DNA of 8,691 nucleotides from Bacteroidales bacterium. Lineage in GTDB: Bacteria; Bacteroidota; Bacteroidia; Bacteroidales; UBA932. The position numbers and the translations under genes are program-made. The notes under the pieces were generated by a model. It was given only the letters and a program-made list of their open reading frames with translations. It had not been told where the DNA came from and ran no database searches. Shown piece by piece: positions 6,020-8,691 of this stretch. Numbering within the stretch: position 1 is the stretch's first letter; each line of letters begins with the position of its first letter. The stretch is from contig JAILDI010000169.1 of assembly GCA_024689525.1 (NCBI GenBank), forward strand, positions 1 through 8,691, in the 5' to 3' direction.

Positions 6020-8110
6020 ATGAAAAAGTTTATCGCTATAATCGCGGCCGCACTGGTTTGCCTTGGCGCCAGGGCCGATGAAGGAATGTGGCTCCTGCCC
6101 CTTCTGGAACAGATTAACGGAAAGGCGCTTGCCGATGCCGGCTGCCGCCTCACCCCGGACGAAATCTACAGCATCAACCACAGCTCGCTGAAAGACGCCA
6201 TCGTGCATTTCGGCGGCGGCTGCACGGGCGAGATCATCTCCAGGGACGGCCTCCTGGTAACCAACCACCACTGCGGCTACAGCAGCATCCAGGGTCTCTC
6301 CACTTCAGAGCACAATTACCTGATGGACGGCTACTGGGCCATGACTCGGGCCGATGAAATCCCATGCCCCAACCTCACCGTCACCTTCCTGGTGAGCATG
6401 GAGGACGTAACTGATAGGCTCACCGGCCTTGAAGACCCCAACCCCGTCCGCCGCGAGCTCCGCAAAGCCGCTGAAGAAGCCAACCCAGGCTGCCACGCCC
6501 AAATCACGTCGTTCTACAACGACAATGTATACTACCTTATAGTGTACAAGACTTACGACGATATCCGCTTCGTTGGCGCACCCCCGGCATCGGTGGGTAA
6601 GTTCGGCGGTGAAACGGACAACTGGATGTGGCCCCGCCACACTGGCGACTTCTCCATGTTCCGCGTGTACATGGCTCCGGACGGCAGCCCGGAGGCATAC
6701 TCGGAGAGCAACGTTCCCCTTGCCGCGGAGCGTCACCTGAAAGTGTCGCTCAAAGGCGTGCAGAAGGGCGATTACACCATGATTCTTGGCTATCCCGGCC
6801 GTACACAACGCTTCCAGACCGCAGCCCAGCTGCAGCAGATGATAGAAGTTCAGCGTATCGCCGTGGACGCCCGCACCGTGCGTCAGGACATCATGTGGGA
6901 GGCCATGTGCGCAGACCCTCAGGTTCAGCTCAAATACGCCAACAAGTATGCTTCATCGGCAAATGGCTGGAAGAAGTGGCAGGGCGAAGAGCTGGCCTTC
7001 GGTAAGCTCGGAATCATCGACCGCGAAATCGAAAAGGAGGCCGCCTTTATGAAATGGGTTGGCAAGAAGAAAACCCGCAAGGAGCAGTATGGCGACGCCC
7101 TGGACCGCATTGCCGCATGCGTGCAGGCATCAGACGAGGCCCGCAAGGCAATGGTGCTTCTTATGGAAGCCCCCTGGCGCATCGAGCTCGTGGGAATCCT
7201 GTCGGCCATGTCGAACTATAACCGCAGGACTCCGGGAGCATCGGCAAAAACCGCTCTCGAAGCAATCAAGGGCGTTTACAGGGACTATGTGCCGGAGCTG
7301 GACCGCAAGGAAGCCGCCGCGCTCCTTAAGTTCTATCGCGAGCGCGCTCTTGAGAGAGACTATCTGAACGACCTTGGCGGCGGATTCGACAACTTCGCGA
7401 CCATCGACATAGATGCCTATGTGAATTACCTCTTCACCAATTCCGATTTCGTGGATCCCAAGTTCATCGGAGACGCTCTGGACGACGATCCGGATGCGAT
7501 TTTCAACGACCCGGTTACAAGGCTCTACGCAAGCATCTATAACGTGTACCGCACCCGTCTGGCGGAATATAACGAAGCCATCGAAGATCTTGACGCCGCC
7601 TTGAAGGCATACACCGCGGGCCTTATGGAATGGCAGAAAAAACAGCCTTCCTACCCGGATGCAAACTCCACCATGCGCCTCACCTATGGCCACGTGCTGC
7701 CGTACAATCCCAAGGATGCAGTGCGCTACAGCTACTTCACCACCCTGGACGGCGTGATGCAGAAGGAAGATCCCACCAATCCGGAATTCATCGTTCCCGC
7801 TGGTCTCCGTGCCCTTTGGGAAGCCAAGGATTTCGGACAGTATGCCGATGCCGCAGATGGCAAGGTGCACACCTGCTTCCTCACCAATAACGACATCACC
7901 GGAGGCAACTCGGGTTCGCCCGTTCTGGATGCCGACGGCAACCTCATCGGCCTGGCATTCGACGGCAACTGGGAGTCCATGAGCTCCGACGTGATGTTCG
8001 AACCGGACCTGCAGAGGTGCATCTGCGTGGATATCCGCTACGTTCTGTTCCTGGTGGACAAACTGGGCGGCGCTTCACATCTTATTAAAGAGCTGGATTT
8101 CGCGGAATAA
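6020..8110 (+). CDS. S46 family dipeptidyl peptidase, DPP7-like (paralog 2, tandem duplicate)
   Basis: A 696-residue tandem paralog of the upstream gene, starting 1 nt after its stop and so very likely translationally coupled. The signal peptide is MKKFIAIIAAALVCLGARA, cleaved before Asp20, giving the same mature start DEGMWLLPLLE as paralog 1. The triad is complete: His84 (TNHHCGY), Asp210 (RHTGDF) and Ser631 (GGNSGSP). Gly649 occupies the S1 position, again DPP7-like. The two proteins align without gaps over about the first 390 residues and differ mainly in the helical domain, where this one is 14 residues shorter overall. With both active sites intact, neither copy is a pseudoenzyme; they probably differ in subsite preference. 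The helical domain, for example residues 395-430 and 475-500, is the most diverged part. The stop codon shares one base with the start of the following mrp gene. Confidence 0.95.
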   Translation: MKKFIAIIAAALVCLGARADEGMWLLPLLEQINGKALADAGCRLTPDEIYSINHSSLKDAIVHFGGGCTGEIISRDGLLVTNHHCGYSSIQGLSTSEHNYLMDGYWAMTRADEIPCPNLTVTFLVSMEDVTDRLTGLEDPNPVRRELRKAAEEANPGCHAQITSFYNDNVYYLIVYKTYDDIRFVGAPPASVGKFGGETDNWMWPRHTGDFSMFRVYMAPDGSPEAYSESNVPLAAERHLKVSLKGVQKGDYTMILGYPGRTQRFQTAAQLQQMIEVQRIAVDARTVRQDIMWEAMCADPQVQLKYANKYASSANGWKKWQGEELAFGKLGIIDREIEKEAAFMKWVGKKKTRKEQYGDALDRIAACVQASDEARKAMVLLMEAPWRIELVGILSAMSNYNRRTPGASAKTALEAIKGVYRDYVPELDRKEAAALLKFYRERALERDYLNDLGGGFDNFATIDIDAYVNYLFTNSDFVDPKFIGDALDDDPDAIFNDPVTRLYASIYNVYRTRLAEYNEAIEDLDAALKAYTAGLMEWQKKQPSYPDANSTMRLTYGHVLPYNPKDAVRYSYFTTLDGVMQKEDPTNPEFIVPAGLRALWEAKDFGQYADAADGKVHTCFLTNNDITGGNSGSPVLDADGNLIGLAFDGNWESMSSDVMFEPDLQRCICVDIRYVLFLVDKLGGASHLIKELDFAE

Positions 8111-8691
8111 TGACAGAACAGGAAATCTTTGGCTGGATAGAAGGTATTCAGCACCCCGGCAGGGAAGACAAGACTCTTGCCGAACTTGGAATCATACGCG
8201 AGGTTCTCTTGGACGGCTCTTCCGTTACGGTTACCTTGGCGTTTCCCCGTAAGCCGGATCCTCTGAAAAACTACCTTGTAGGGGCTGTTAAGGCCGCCAT
8301 TTACAGGGAGGCTCCGGAGGGCACTACGGTTGAAGTAAAGACCGTGGTTTCAGACCCCGCGCCCCAGAAAAAGGCTCCCGAGCTGGGCCTGGACCAGGTG
8401 GCGAACGTGGGGCATATCATCGGCATAGCTTCGGGTAAAGGCGGCGTGGGCAAATCCACAGTCGCAGTGAACCTTGCCGTGGCTCTGGCCAGGCAGGGAT
8501 TCCGTGTTGGCCTTGCCGATGCCGATGTGTACGGCCCCTCGGTGCCGGTGATGACCGGAACCGAGGGGTCCGTTCCGGAAATGGTTCGCGAAGGCGAGCA
8601 GGACCTGATGGTTCCCGTGGAGAAGTTTGGCGTGAAGTGGATGTCCATCGGATATTTCGCAAGGCCGGACCAGGCGCTCATCTGGCGCGGG
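8110..8691 (+). CDS. mrp: Mrp/NBP35 (ApbC) family Fe-S cluster carrier ATPase, 5' part
   Basis: 194 codons are present and the frame is open at the window edge; the full protein is usually about 360 residues. Residues 1-80 form a MIP18/DUF59-like domain (IQHPGREDKTLAELGIIREV resembles the conserved HP-x-x-x-x-IVxLGxV core). Residues 103-194 begin the P-loop domain: IASGKGGVGKST (109-117, the deviant Walker A with its extra Lys), DADVYGPS (137-144), and LIWRG at the edge. Mrp/ApbC proteins bind and transfer [4Fe-4S] clusters to target enzymes in the cytoplasm; the CxxC cluster ligands would lie beyond the window. The ATG overlaps the preceding stop codon (TAATG), placing it in the peptidase operon, though no functional link to peptide digestion is expected. 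Confidence 0.93.
   Translation, partial: MTEQEIFGWIEGIQHPGREDKTLAELGIIREVLLDGSSVTVTLAFPRKPDPLKNYLVGAVKAAIYREAPEGTTVEVKTVVSDPAPQKKAPELGLDQVANVGHIIGIASGKGGVGKSTVAVNLAVALARQGFRVGLADADVYGPSVPVMTGTEGSVPEMVREGEQDLMVPVEKFGVKWMSIGYFARPDQALIWRG

Noticed and set aside
6305..7870. Minus-strand frames opposite the second peptidase (167 and 246 residues)
   Set aside because: They mirror the antisense frame seen opposite paralog 1, as expected from the duplication, and carry no independent coding evidence.
8301..8681. Minus-strand open frames of 81-126 residues near the right edge
   Set aside because: They lie opposite a clear Mrp-family reading frame with Walker A, which stays open to the window end.

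Overview
This looks like chromosome of a gut or oral Bacteroidota, most likely of the order Bacteroidales. The signs are a BspA-type leucine-rich-repeat lipoprotein with a fimbrillin-like N-terminus, two S46 dipeptidyl peptidases (a family centred on this phylum and xanthomonads), weak or absent Shine-Dalgarno sequences on most genes, and TAnnTTTG -7 promoter elements typical of Bacteroidota. The genus cannot be settled from the window; the fairly high GC for the order would fit Alistipes-like or related uncultured lineages.

Layout. Minus strand, 18-3807: a two-gene unit. A 44-residue protein (3673-3807) lies in a different frame and is followed after 13 nt by a 1213-residue surface lipoprotein (18-3659). 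The lipoprotein has a lipobox signal peptide, a fimbrillin-like segment, about 27 BspA-type LRRs and a beta-helix-like C-terminus. Its Shine-Dalgarno overlaps the stop codon of the small gene. Intergenic, 3808-3885: a 78-bp divergent promoter region in which two identical TACATTTG boxes form a perfect 9-bp inverted repeat. Plus strand, 3886-8691: a tightly packed operon of two tandemly duplicated S46 dipeptidyl peptidases (3886-6018 and 6020-8110, 1 nt apart) and the first 194 codons of an Mrp/NBP35 (ApbC) P-loop ATPase that runs off the window and overlaps the preceding stop codon by one base.

How the genes work together. Both peptidases carry export signals, a complete His/Asp/Ser triad and a glycine at the position that sets DPP7-type preference for hydrophobic or uncharged P1 residues. 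They should release dipeptides from peptides in the periplasm, a nutritional role in peptide-using Bacteroidales. Mrp is a cytoplasmic Fe-S cluster carrier and is probably only a co-transcribed neighbour. The divergent lipoprotein is a likely adhesin. I see no mobile element, CRISPR array, tRNA, rRNA or riboswitch. The least explained items are the 44-residue leader gene, the back-to-back promoters, the higher-order repeat inside the LRR domain, and the duplicated peptidases with a shortened inter-catalytic segment.
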